64,000 nt of DNA, taken from Kribbella amoyensis (GTDB taxonomy: Bacteria > Actinomycetota > Actinomycetes > Propionibacteriales > Kribbellaceae). The notes under the pieces are model-generated. The model worked only from the letters and a program-made list of their open reading frames with translations. It was not told where the DNA came from and ran no database searches. Where the stretch lies: contig NZ_VIVK01000001.1 in NCBI RefSeq assembly GCF_007828865.1, positions 4,030,001 through 4,094,000 on the forward strand. Reading direction: 5' to 3'. This document shows, piece after piece, positions 56,539 through 64,000 of the stretch (position 1 is the first letter of the stretch; each line of letters opens with the position of its first letter). The position numbers and the translations under genes were made by a program.

Positions 56539-57885
56539 ATGAGCGACCTCTCCTACGCCGAGGTGTCGGCGAAGCTCCAGGCCCGCTGGCCCGAGAACAA
56601 GATCGATCCAACGCTGGACCGGATCCGGCGACTGACCGAACTGCTGGGCGACCCGCAGAAGGCGTACCCGGTGGTCCACCTGACCGGGACGAACGGCAAG
56701 ACCTCCACCGCCCGGATGGTCGACGCGCTGCTGAAGGAGGCCGGGTTGCGGACCGGCCGGTTCACCAGCCCGCACCTGGAGTCGGTCCGGGAGCGGATCA
56801 CGCTGGACGGCGAGCCGATCAGCGAGGAGCGCTTCGTCGAGGCGTACGCCGAGCTGGAGCCCTACCTGGCCGTGGTCGACGCCGAGTTCGAGCACCCGCT
56901 GTCGTTCTTCGAGGCGATGACGGGGATGGCGTTCGCGGTGTTCGCCGACGCGCCCGTCGACGTCGCGGTGCTCGAGGTCGGACTCGGTGGGACGTGGGAC
57001 TCCACCAACGTCGCCGACGGCGCGGTCAGCGTGATCACCCCGGTCGCCGTCGACCACGCGCACATCCTCGGCGACGACCCGGTCACGATCGCCGGCGAGA
57101 AGGCAGGGATCATCAAGCCCGGCGGGACCGCGGTGATGGCGCAGCAGAGCCTGGAGGTGTTCGAGGTCCTGCTCCGGCGCGCGGTCGAGGTCGGCGCCCA
57201 GGTCGCCCGGGAGGGGATCGAGTTCGGCGTCACCAGCCGGACCCTGGCCGTCGGCGGCCAGGTGATCGCGATCAAGGGCCTCGGCGGGGAGTACGAGGAG
57301 ATCTTCCTGCCCCTGCACGGGGAGTACCAGGCGCACAACGCGGCCACCGCACTCGCCGCGGTCGAGGCGTTGCTGGGCGCGAGCGAGCAGACCGAGGGCC
57401 GGATCACCACCGAGACCGTCCAGGCCGGGTTCGCGGCCGTGACGTCGCCGGGCCGGATGGAGGTGGTCCGGAACAGCCCGACCATCGTCGTCGACGCCGC
57501 CCACAACCCGCACGGCGCCGAGGCGACCGCGGCGACGGTGTCGGAGGCGTTCCAGTTCCAGCCGCTGATCGGCGTGATCGGCTGCATGCGGGACAAGGAC
57601 GTGTACGGCCTGCTCGAGGCGTACGAGCCGATCATGGAGACCGTGGTCGTCACCCGGAACTCGTTCGAGCGGTCGATGCCGGCCGAGGAGCTCGGTGAAC
57701 TGGCGATCGAGGTGTTCGGCGAGGACCGGGTCCTGGTCCGGCCGCACCTGGTGGACGCGCTCGACGACGCGATCCGGCTGGCCGAGGAGAACGCGGTCGC
57801 CCTCGGAACCGGCGGCGTCCTGGTCACCGGCTCGGTGATCACCGCCGGCGAGGCCCGCAAACTGCTGGTGAGGAAGGACCGATGA
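56539..57885 (+). CDS. folC: Bifunctional dihydrofolate / folylpolyglutamate synthase
   Basis: A 448-aa Mur-ligase-family enzyme that adds Glu to dihydropteroate and folates. The P-loop is VVHLTGTNGKTSTARMV, followed by RFTSPHLESVRERI, FEAMTGMAFAVF and VLEVGLGGTWDSTNV; AAHNPHGAEATAATV marks the C-terminal domain. The length matches FolC. Its stop overlaps the start of the DUF4233 gene (ATGA). Confidence 0.96.
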   Translation: MSDLSYAEVSAKLQARWPENKIDPTLDRIRRLTELLGDPQKAYPVVHLTGTNGKTSTARMVDALLKEAGLRTGRFTSPHLESVRERITLDGEPISEERFVEAYAELEPYLAVVDAEFEHPLSFFEAMTGMAFAVFADAPVDVAVLEVGLGGTWDSTNVADGAVSVITPVAVDHAHILGDDPVTIAGEKAGIIKPGGTAVMAQQSLEVFEVLLRRAVEVGAQVAREGIEFGVTSRTLAVGGQVIAIKGLGGEYEEIFLPLHGEYQAHNAATALAAVEALLGASEQTEGRITTETVQAGFAAVTSPGRMEVVRNSPTIVVDAAHNPHGAEATAATVSEAFQFQPLIGVIGCMRDKDVYGLLEAYEPIMETVVVTRNSFERSMPAEELGELAIEVFGEDRVLVRPHLVDALDDAIRLAEENAVALGTGGVLVTGSVITAGEARKLLVRKDR

Positions 57886-58217
57886 GGTCGCTCGCGTCGA
57901 TCGTGCTCGGCTTCGAGTCGATCGTGCTCGCGCTGGCCACGATCGTGATGATCTCCGTCGCCGGCGTCGACCCGAGTACGGCGCTGCCGCTGTGCCTGGG
58001 CCTCGCGGTGCTGGCCGTCGTCGCGGCCGGGCTGCTGCGCAACCGGGTCGGGTACGCGCTCGGCTGGATCGTCCAGGTAGGGGCGATCGGCCTCGGTTTC
58101 GTGGTCCCGGTGATGTTCGTGCTGGGACTCGCGTTCGGGGGATTCTGGGTGGCCGCGATCGTGCTCGGCCGCCGGATCGACGAAGCCAAGGCGGCACAGC
58201 AGGCGCAGTCCGGTTAG
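57882..58217 (+). CDS. DUF4233 membrane protein
   Basis: A 111-aa protein with four TM helices (SIVLGFESIVLALATIVMIS, LGLAVLAVVAAGLL, ALGWIVQVGAIGLGFVVPVMF, and FGGFWVAAIVLG). DUF4233 proteins are known as neighbours of folC in actinobacteria, and this one is translationally coupled to it. No function is known. Confidence 0.8.
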   Translation: MRSLASIVLGFESIVLALATIVMISVAGVDPSTALPLCLGLAVLAVVAAGLLRNRVGYALGWIVQVGAIGLGFVVPVMFVLGLAFGGFWVAAIVLGRRIDEAKAAQQAQSG

Positions 58218-58255
58218 GCTCGGCGCCCCGAAGCACTTCGAGAGAGAGTAGAGAT

Positions 58256-58666
58256 ATGTCGCAGCGCACCCTCGTCCTGCTGAAGCCCGACACCGTCCGC
58301 CGTGGCCTGGTCGGCGAGATCCTCGGCCGGTTCGAGGCGAAAGGGCTGAGCATCGTCGCGCTGGAGTTCCGCGCGATCGACGGCGAACTGGCCGACCAGC
58401 ACTACGCCGAGCACGTCGAGCGCGACTTCTACCCGCCGCTGCGCGAGTTCGTCACCAGCGGCCCGCTGGTCGCCCTGGTCCTCGAAGGCGACGAGGCGAT
58501 CGAGGTCGTCCGCGCCCTCAACGGCGCCACCGACGGCCGCAAGGCCGCCCCGGGCACCATCCGCGGCGACCTCTCCCTGTCCAACCGCGAGAACCTCGTC
58601 CACGGCTCCGACTCCCCGGAATCGGCCTCCCGCGAGATCAAGATCTGGTTCCCCGACCTGCCGTAG
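58256..58666 (+). CDS. ndk: Nucleoside diphosphate kinase
   Basis: A 136-aa NDK that equilibrates nucleoside tri- and diphosphates. TLVLLKPDTVRRGLVGEILG and the active-site His in NLVHGSDSPESASREI are present, and the length fits. ATG 58256 follows GAGAGAGAGTAGAG. It follows DUF4233 by 38 nt, the usual actinobacterial order. Confidence 0.96.
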   Translation: MSQRTLVLLKPDTVRRGLVGEILGRFEAKGLSIVALEFRAIDGELADQHYAEHVERDFYPPLREFVTSGPLVALVLEGDEAIEVVRALNGATDGRKAAPGTIRGDLSLSNRENLVHGSDSPESASREIKIWFPDLP

Positions 58667-58673
58667 TACTTCC

Positions 58674-58704
58674 CGGCTCCGGTGCGTGATCCGTGCCGGA
58701 GCCG
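58674..58704. terminator. Bidirectional hairpin between ndk and the AlgX-like gene
   Basis: CGGCTCCGG (58674-58682) pairs with CCGGAGCCG (58696-58704). It lies 7 nt after ndk and 3 nt before the convergent gene's stop. Confidence 0.75.
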
Positions 58705-58707
58705 TCG

Positions 58708-59808
58708 TCATCCCAGCGCGGCCGCGACCTTCTGGTGGAAGGTGGGGTTCGCGAAGGGGTGGCTGGGGGTGATGCTTCTCTGGACGACCTCGATGATCAC
58801 CGTGTCGGCGGCCTTGATCGCGGTGATGAGGTCTGACTCGGTGACGTGGCCGGTCCAGAGGAAGTGGCCGTCCGCGAAGAGGGGGCGGAGGTTGCCGAGG
58901 GCCGTGTAGGCGAAGGAGTCGCCGATGATCACGGTGCGGCCGGGGATCAGGCCGGTGGCCGGACAGGTCGTCCACTTCTGCTGGCCGTAGTGCACTTCGA
59001 GAGGGTCGTACTCCGCGGAGCCGGGTGCCGGTGTGACGGTTCCTCCGGTGGAGAGCTGGACGCCGGGTGGGGTCTCCTTCCCGGTCAGGCCCAGGAGGAC
59101 GTTGAGGTCGGCGGTCTTCGTGGTGGACTCGGGTTCCATGGTCAGGCGCGCGGCGAGCGACGGGTTCAGCTTGGCCGCCAGGGAGCGCGCGAACACGGCG
59201 GATCCAGCGCTCGACCAATGCGAGTCCGTCTTCCAGTACGTCTGCGAGTCCGTCAGGTCCTTGCGGACGCCGAGCCAGGACGGGTGCCGGTACGAGTCGA
59301 GGATCTGGTTCTGCGTCTCCAGTCCTTCCGAAGCGCACTCGCCCTTCGGTACGACGGACGGCAGCGCGTCGGTGACCACGGAGGACTTGTTCGGGCCGAC
59401 GGTGAACACCGCCTTGCGCCCGGACTTCTCGATGATCGCCGCGAGCTTTCCGAGCCGGTCCAGCCCCTCCCGGAAGCCAGGGGTCTGGGTGCACGCCTTG
59501 GTGAAGTCCTCGCCGAGGAAGAGGTACCCGTCGGAGCCGCGGATCACCTTGCCGGACGGGGGGACCTGCCGCAGGACGTTGAAGTCGAACCAGGACTTCG
59601 CCCGTACGGCGCTGGAACGGGCCGCGAGCCGGTCGGACGCCCACGGGCCGACGGCTTCGAGTGCGGCGAACCCGGCCGCGGCGGAAGGCGTCGGTGCCAT
59701 CGCGCGGTTGTCGGCGGGCTCCTGACGCCAGCCGACCGCGTACCCGACGGCTGGCCCGAAGACGAAGAGCAGGGCCATCGCAGTACCGGCCACTCGCTTG
59801 CGCAGCAT
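58708..59808 (-). CDS. AlgX/AlgJ-like SGNH O-acetyltransferase, exported
   Basis: A 366-aa protein with one N-terminal signal/anchor (VAGTAMALLFVFGPAVGYAVGW). The SGNH-like core shows a DSYRHPSWLGVRKDL stretch, TDSHWSSAGSAVFARSL (Asp-x-His) and VIIGDSFAYTALGN (nucleophile Ser). These fit the AlgX/AlgJ group that transfers acetyl to exopolysaccharide. It lies immediately downstream of the MBOAT gene (12-nt gap), whose product would pass acetyl groups across the membrane. ATG 59808 is preferred over GTG 59814 and 59811 because AGGGG precedes it at the right distance. Confidence 0.75.
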   Translation of the reverse strand: MLRKRVAGTAMALLFVFGPAVGYAVGWRQEPADNRAMAPTPSAAAGFAALEAVGPWASDRLAARSSAVRAKSWFDFNVLRQVPPSGKVIRGSDGYLFLGEDFTKACTQTPGFREGLDRLGKLAAIIEKSGRKAVFTVGPNKSSVVTDALPSVVPKGECASEGLETQNQILDSYRHPSWLGVRKDLTDSQTYWKTDSHWSSAGSAVFARSLAAKLNPSLAARLTMEPESTTKTADLNVLLGLTGKETPPGVQLSTGGTVTPAPGSAEYDPLEVHYGQQKWTTCPATGLIPGRTVIIGDSFAYTALGNLRPLFADGHFLWTGHVTESDLITAIKAADTVIIEVVQRSITPSHPFANPTFHQKVAAALG

Positions 59809-59820
59809 CACCACATCCCC

Positions 59821-61239
59821 TCAGAACTGGAAGTACAGGAACGGACTGAACGTCCCCGCTACCGCGACCACAGCGGCGTACGGCGCGATCACGAGTGCCG
59901 CCGCTCGGACAGAGCGACGGGCCCACAGCGGTGACTCCTGCAGCCCGTCGATCACGCGGCCGGTGACCCACGTAGCCGGCAGGAAGGCGGAGGCGATGAC
60001 CAGGAGGAGCAGGGCCGTGCGGTGTCCGGACAGCAGGAGCGCGACGTCCGGGGAGATTCCCCAGCCCTGCAAGGGATTCACCATCACGTGCAGCATCCGT
60101 CCGGCCGCCGGCAACGACTCCGCGCGGAACAGCACCCAGCCGAAAACCACCAGCAGGAAGGTGATCGCGCGCCGCGGCCCTGCCCAGCGGGTGGATCGTC
60201 CGAGCCCTGTCGCTCGCTCGATGATCAGCAGCAACCCGTGGTACGCGCCCCACAGCACGAACGTCCATGCGGCACCGTGCCAGAGCCCCGTGGTGAGGAA
60301 CACGATGCTGAGGTTGCGGTACGTCCGGTACGTGCCGCCGCGGTTGCCGCCGAGCGGGACGTACAGGTAGTCGCGGAACCAGCGGGACAACGACTGGTGC
60401 CAGCGTCGCCAGAAGTCGGTCACCGAGACCGCGGAGTACGGCCGGGCGAAGTTCTCCGGCAACCGCAGACCGAGCATGGTGCCGAGCCCGATCGCCATGT
60501 CGGAGTAGCCGGAGAAGTCGAAGTAGATCTGGCCCGTGTACGCGAGCGCTCCGATCCACGCGGTCGCGCTGGACGGGTCCGGGACCGCGAACGCGGCGTC
60601 GGCGATCGGGGCCAGCGAGTCCGCGATCGCGACCTTCTTGAACAGCCCCCAGGCGAACCGCGGGAAGCCGTCGGCGAAGTCGGCGAGCCGGTGCCGCCGG
60701 GCGTCGCGGAGCTGGTCGGCGATCTCGTGGTACCGCACGATCGGCCCGGCCACCAGTTGCGGGAACATCGCGATGTAGGTGACGAAGGTGAGCGGGTTCC
60801 GCATCGGCGCCCGGATCCCGCGGTACACGTCCACGACGTACGAGAGGTGGTGGAAGGTGAAGAAGCTGATCCCGATCGGCAGGATCAGGCTGATCACCCG
60901 GGTGTCACCGAGGCCGGCCGTACTCGCGATCGAGTGCACAACGGTGGACGCGAATCCGGCGTACTTCCAGACCGCGAGCACGGCCAGGTCCACGACGATG
61001 GTTGCCGCAAGCAAGGCCTTTCGGTGGCGCCGGGGCAGTGCGCCGATGGCGAGCCCGGCCGCGTAGTTGACCGCGATCAACGCGAGCAACAGCAGCACGA
61101 ACTCCTTGCCTCCGACCGCGTAGAAGGCCAGCGAGGACACCGCGACGACTCCGTTGCGGGCACCGTGCGGCAGGATCCAGGTGGCGAGCAGCACAGCGGG
61201 CAGGAAGTACCACAGGAACAGCGGTGCGGCGAACGACAA
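59821..61239 (-). CDS. MBOAT-family O-acyltransferase, AlgI-like
   Basis: A 472-aa membrane-bound O-acyltransferase with about ten to twelve TM helices. GISFFTFHHLSYVVDVYRG, YFDFSGYSDMAIGLGTMLG, NFARPYSAVSVTDFWRRWHQ, SLSRWFRDYLYVPLGGNRGG and the catalytic His in TTGLWHGAAWTFVLWG are all AlgI landmarks. The start is TTG 61239, because GGGAGGAGGTCAGG lies right before it; the frame upstream of it runs into the MITE-like element and is not coding. With the AlgX-like gene it forms an acetylation module for an extracellular glycan. Confidence 0.9.
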   Translation of the reverse strand: MSFAAPLFLWYFLPAVLLATWILPHGARNGVVAVSSLAFYAVGGKEFVLLLLALIAVNYAAGLAIGALPRRHRKALLAATIVVDLAVLAVWKYAGFASTVVHSIASTAGLGDTRVISLILPIGISFFTFHHLSYVVDVYRGIRAPMRNPLTFVTYIAMFPQLVAGPIVRYHEIADQLRDARRHRLADFADGFPRFAWGLFKKVAIADSLAPIADAAFAVPDPSSATAWIGALAYTGQIYFDFSGYSDMAIGLGTMLGLRLPENFARPYSAVSVTDFWRRWHQSLSRWFRDYLYVPLGGNRGGTYRTYRNLSIVFLTTGLWHGAAWTFVLWGAYHGLLLIIERATGLGRSTRWAGPRRAITFLLVVFGWVLFRAESLPAAGRMLHVMVNPLQGWGISPDVALLLSGHRTALLLLVIASAFLPATWVTGRVIDGLQESPLWARRSVRAAALVIAPYAAVVAVAGTFSPFLYFQF

Positions 61240-61322
61240 CCTGACCTCCTCCCAGGATCGCGGCCGGCAAGACCGTCTATCTGCCTTGAGGCGATCCCGA
61301 GGGGAAAGGTTGCCGAAAGAAC

Positions 61323-61491
61323 CTAGTGCCCCGCGTCGGAAGTTGTGTTGCGCTACCGGCGCCCGGGCACGCACCTCGCGGCAGCGGAGGAACAGCTACG
61401 ATGGAAAAGCATCGAGGCCGCCCCTCCGCCACCGCGAGGCACGCACCCGGACACCGCTATCGCTAACACAACTTCCGACGCGGGGCACTAG
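61323..61491. mobile_element. MITE-like 169-bp palindromic element, copy 2
   Basis: Same length and ends as copy 1. The 27-bp terminal inverted repeats are perfect here (61323-61349 and 61465-61491). Its right-hand CTAG supplies the TAG stop of the SARP-family gene. The left end lies 84 bp before the MBOAT start, so the element separates the two genes and may terminate SARP transcription. Confidence 0.88.
61401..61466 (+). CDS. Micro-ORF inside MITE-like copy 2
   Basis: The 21-codon ORF of copy 1 is intact here with Ala in place of Thr12. ATG 61401 follows GGAGGA (61386-61391) at 9-nt spacing. Confidence 0.25.
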   Translation: MEKHRGRPSATARHAPGHRYR

Positions 61492-64000
61492 TTCGTCGGA
61501 TGTTCCAGGCGGAGCCCGGCGAGACGGTGGTCGATCGCCTCGGCGTCGGGGTGGTTCAGGTCGGTCAGCAGGGCCAGGGCCGCCTGCCAGGACGTGCCGG
61601 CCGCCTCCTGGTTGCCGAGTTCGTGGTGGAGGTCGCCGAGGTTCTGCAGCATCAGTGCCTGGTAGTAGAGGTCGTTCAGCTGGCGGTAGAGCGCGAGCGC
61701 CTGGCGGTACGCGCTGATCGACTCGGTGTACGCCGCCATCCCGCGGTACGCGTAGCCGAGGTGGTCCCAGGTCGCCGCCTCACCGAGCTTGTGGTCGACC
61801 TCCTGGTACAGCCTCTGCGCCTGCCGGCAGTAGGCGATCGCCTGGTCGAAGTCGCCGAAGGTGGACGCCTGCAACCTGCCCAGCGAGTTCAGCGCGAGCG
61901 CCTGTCCGGTCCGGTGTCCCGCGGCCTGGAACAAGTCCGACGCGATCACGTCGTGCTCGTACGACTCCTTCAGCCGCTCCTGCTGCGACAACACGAACGC
62001 GAGCATCCGCCGGCACCACGCCTGCGCGACCTGGTTGCCGTGCCGCTCAGCGAGGTCGAGCGCGGTCTCCGCCTCGGTCAGGGCCTCGTCCAGCCGCAGT
62101 TGCCGGGCCAGCGCGTGCGCGCGGTACCGATGCGCCATCACCTGACCGGGGACGTCCTCGGCCCGCACACACGCCTGGACGGCCGTCTCCATCACCTCGA
62201 CCCAGGTGTTCCACAGACCACGGCGTTCCAGGAAGCCGGTGATCGTCCGGGCCAGGTGCGTCGCGTGTCCGTCGAACCCGTTGCGCGCCGCGTGATCCAC
62301 GAGCACCACGAGATTCGGGTACTCCGCTTCGAACCACTCGAACGCCTCCTGGTACCCACTGAAGCTCTCCGCGGACGGCGTACCGCGCGGCGCGGGTAGT
62401 TCGTCGGGGTCACGGTGCGGGCGCAACCACTGGTCACCGGCGTCCGCGGTACGCAGGTAGTGGTCCAGGAGCCGCCAGAGAGCCTCGCGCTCGTTCTCGT
62501 GTTCGCGGGCCAGCTCGGTGGCGTAGATGTGGAGGAGATCGTGCGCGGAGTACCGGTCCGGGGAGAGCCGGCTCATCAGGTGCGCGCGTTCGAGCTCGGC
62601 GAGTGCGGGGCGGATGCGGTCGGGCGTAGTACCGACGAGGGCGGCCGCGGCCGGTACGGAGAGGTGCGGGCCTGGGTGGACGCCGGACAGCCGGAAGAGC
62701 CGGGCGGAGGTCGCGGTGACGAGCTGGTACGACCAGGAGAAGACGGCACGCAGATCTGTGGCCTGATCCTCACCCGTGAACGCGTCGAGCCCTTGCCGCG
62801 TACGCCGGAGGTCGGTGGCGACCGCGTCCAAGGACCACGTCGAGTGCGCGGCAGCGTGAGCGGCAACGAGCGACAGGGCGAGGGGGAGACGTGCAGAGAG
62901 CGAGACGAGCTCCTCGGCGGCAGCGGGCTCGGCAGCGATCCGCTCTGCACCGACAGCGCCTTCCAGGAGTGAGCGGGCCTGGTCCCAGCTCATCAGGTCG
63001 AGCGTGAGGAGGTGCGCGCCCTCACTGGCGAGCAGCCCCGGCAGCGAACTCCTGCTGGTAACCACCACACGGCAGCTGTTCCCACCCGGCAACAACGGCC
63101 GGATCTGCGCCGCACTGCGCGCGTTGTCGAGCACGATGAGCAGGCGACGATCCGCCAGCAAGGTCCGGTACAGCGCGGCCTGAGCGGCGGCGCCGGACGG
63201 GATCCGGCCAGGCGTGGTCTGGAGCGCGTCCAGGAATCCGCGCACCGCATCCTCCGGGCTGACCGCGTCGCCCGTGGGGTCGAAGCCGCGCAAATTCACG
63301 TACAGCTGGCCGTCGGGGAACTCCGCGCTCGCCCGCTCGGCCCACCGCACCGCCAACGCGGTCTTGCCGACTCCTGCGGTCCCTGCGATGACAGCGATGG
63401 AGCCGGTGGCGCTGAGCAGTTCCTTGTCGAGCTGTGTGAGCTCCTCGGTCCGTCCGACGAAGCTCCGCCCAACCGTCGGGAGCTGATGCGGTACCACCTC
63501 GCGCGCAGCCCGTACCGCGGCCGCCCGCGCGTCCGTCGCCAGGACGGTCTGGTGGAGCCGCCGCAGGGCTGGGCCTGGATCGAGGCCGAGCTCGTCCGCC
63601 AACCGCCTGGACGCCTCGCTGTACGTGGCGAGCGCATCCGCCGGGCGGCCCGCACGGATCTGTGCCTGCATCAACAGCGCCCACAGCGACTCGCGGAGCG
63701 GGTGCCGCCTGGTCAGCCCGCGCAGCTCGGACGTCACGGCCGCATGGTCGCCCCGCTCGAGCCGGGCCGCCAGCAACAGCTCGGTGGCGTGCAGCCGCTC
63801 CTCGGCGAGGACAGGGATCGCGTCTCGGATGAGCGCGCCCGCGGTCAGTCCGGCGAGCGGCTCGCCCTCCCAGAGCTCCAGCGCCTCGGTGAGGAGCCGG
63901 ACGCGCTCGGCCGGGTCGGTGGTCGACGTGCTGTTCGCGACGAACGCGCGGAACCGCACCAGGTCGACCTCCTCCGGCGCCACGTTGATCACGTAGCCGG
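61488..64000 (-). CDS. SARP/AfsR-family regulator with NB-ARC ATPase and TPR repeats, 5' end outside window
   Basis: At least 837 aa are visible; the N-terminal DNA-binding domain lies beyond the right edge. Visible parts are the BTAD region (LLTEALELWEGEPLAGL, HATELLLAARLERGDHAAV, ALATYSEASRRLADELGLDP; to about residue 150), an NB-ARC ATPase (FVGRTEELTQLDKEL, Walker A AVIAGTAGVGKTALAVRWAE, RRLLIVLDNARSAAQIRPLL), and C-terminal TPR helices (ALALYRQLNDLYYQALMLQN). Such AfsR-like proteins often activate secondary metabolism. The TAG stop is inside the CTAG end of MITE-like copy 2. Confidence 0.9.
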   Translation of the reverse strand, partial: GYVINVAPEEVDLVRFRAFVANSTSTTDPAERVRLLTEALELWEGEPLAGLTAGALIRDAIPVLAEERLHATELLLAARLERGDHAAVTSELRGLTRRHPLRESLWALLMQAQIRAGRPADALATYSEASRRLADELGLDPGPALRRLHQTVLATDARAAAVRAAREVVPHQLPTVGRSFVGRTEELTQLDKELLSATGSIAVIAGTAGVGKTALAVRWAERASAEFPDGQLYVNLRGFDPTGDAVSPEDAVRGFLDALQTTPGRIPSGAAAQAALYRTLLADRRLLIVLDNARSAAQIRPLLPGGNSCRVVVTSRSSLPGLLASEGAHLLTLDLMSWDQARSLLEGAVGAERIAAEPAAAEELVSLSARLPLALSLVAAHAAAHSTWSLDAVATDLRRTRQGLDAFTGEDQATDLRAVFSWSYQLVTATSARLFRLSGVHPGPHLSVPAAAALVGTTPDRIRPALAELERAHLMSRLSPDRYSAHDLLHIYATELAREHENEREALWRLLDHYLRTADAGDQWLRPHRDPDELPAPRGTPSAESFSGYQEAFEWFEAEYPNLVVLVDHAARNGFDGHATHLARTITGFLERRGLWNTWVEVMETAVQACVRAEDVPGQVMAHRYRAHALARQLRLDEALTEAETALDLAERHGNQVAQAWCRRMLAFVLSQQERLKESYEHDVIASDLFQAAGHRTGQALALNSLGRLQASTFGDFDQAIAYCRQAQRLYQEVDHKLGEAATWDHLGYAYRGMAAYTESISAYRQALALYRQLNDLYYQALMLQNLGDLHHELGNQEAAGTSWQAALALLTDLNHPDAEAIDHRLAGLRLEHPTN

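Noticed and set aside
61240..61374. N-terminal extension of the MBOAT gene into the MITE-like element
   Set aside because: The extended sequence is basic and unlike the family; TTG 61239 has an excellent ribosome-binding site and gives the normal N-terminus.

Overview
This window is chromosomal DNA from a high-G+C Gram-positive bacterium of the Actinomycetota. It shows strong G/C third-position use, many GTG starts, a mycothiol-type (Rv2466c-like) oxidoreductase, an F420-type nitroreductase-fold protein, a truncated haemoglobin O, a SARP regulator, and the actinobacterial blocks tig-clpP1-clpP2-clpX and valS / folC-DUF4233-ndk. The small neighbours (class E/F sortase pair, CtaJ-like/DUF5130 pair) suggest a soil actinomycete of the Propionibacteriales, perhaps Kribbella-like. 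The genus is inference.

Layout. 1-3.5 kb: acyl-CoA metabolism (MaoC hydratase, FabG-type SDR, two tandem hot-dog thioesterases), globin, OsmC and a Cys-rich zinc-ribbon protein. 3.5-9.2 kb: MscS channel, membrane protein, a GDPD-like exported protein with altered catalytic residues, and malQ. 9.2-14.4 kb: a beheaded AA10 LPMO gene, a small secreted metallopeptidase-like protein, CtaJ-like/DUF5130, GNAT, a SPOR-like protein and a serine hydrolase. 14.4-24.4 kb: pepN, mycothiol-dependent reductase, beta-lactamase-fold protein, rpiB, nei-like glycosylase, SpoIIE phosphatase, and a mucin-like surface protein with its sortase. 24.4-34 kb: OhrR-like regulator, SRPBCC/ArsR pair, F420-type protein, phosphatidylcholine synthase, AAA ATPase, a large palindrome and a heterodimeric ABC exporter. 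34-36.9 kb: MoxR ATPase with a frameshifted metallopeptidase/VWA gene.

36.9-42.3 kb is an accessory stretch next to a tRNA-Gly. It has small orphan genes, one gene broken by an in-frame TAG, one broken by a frameshift, a low-G+C GNAT gene and an intact IS30-family element. After divergent tRNA-Gly and tRNA-Pro genes the conserved core resumes with tig, clpP1, clpP2 and clpX, preceded by a candidate ClgR operator. Then come a secreted peptidase, a two-component system, two membrane proteins, a repeat-rich membrane protein, valS, folC, DUF4233, ndk, an AlgX/AlgI-like polysaccharide O-acetylation pair and a SARP-family regulator cut by the window end.

The most unusual feature is a pair of 169-bp elements (48854-49022 and 61323-61491), identical except at 4 positions. 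Each has 27-bp terminal inverted repeats ending in CTAG, near-complete self-complementarity along its length and an internal 21-codon ORF with a good ribosome-binding site. Both lie exactly at the TAG stop codon of a minus-strand regulatory gene. They look like non-autonomous, MITE-like elements inserted into CTAG sites.
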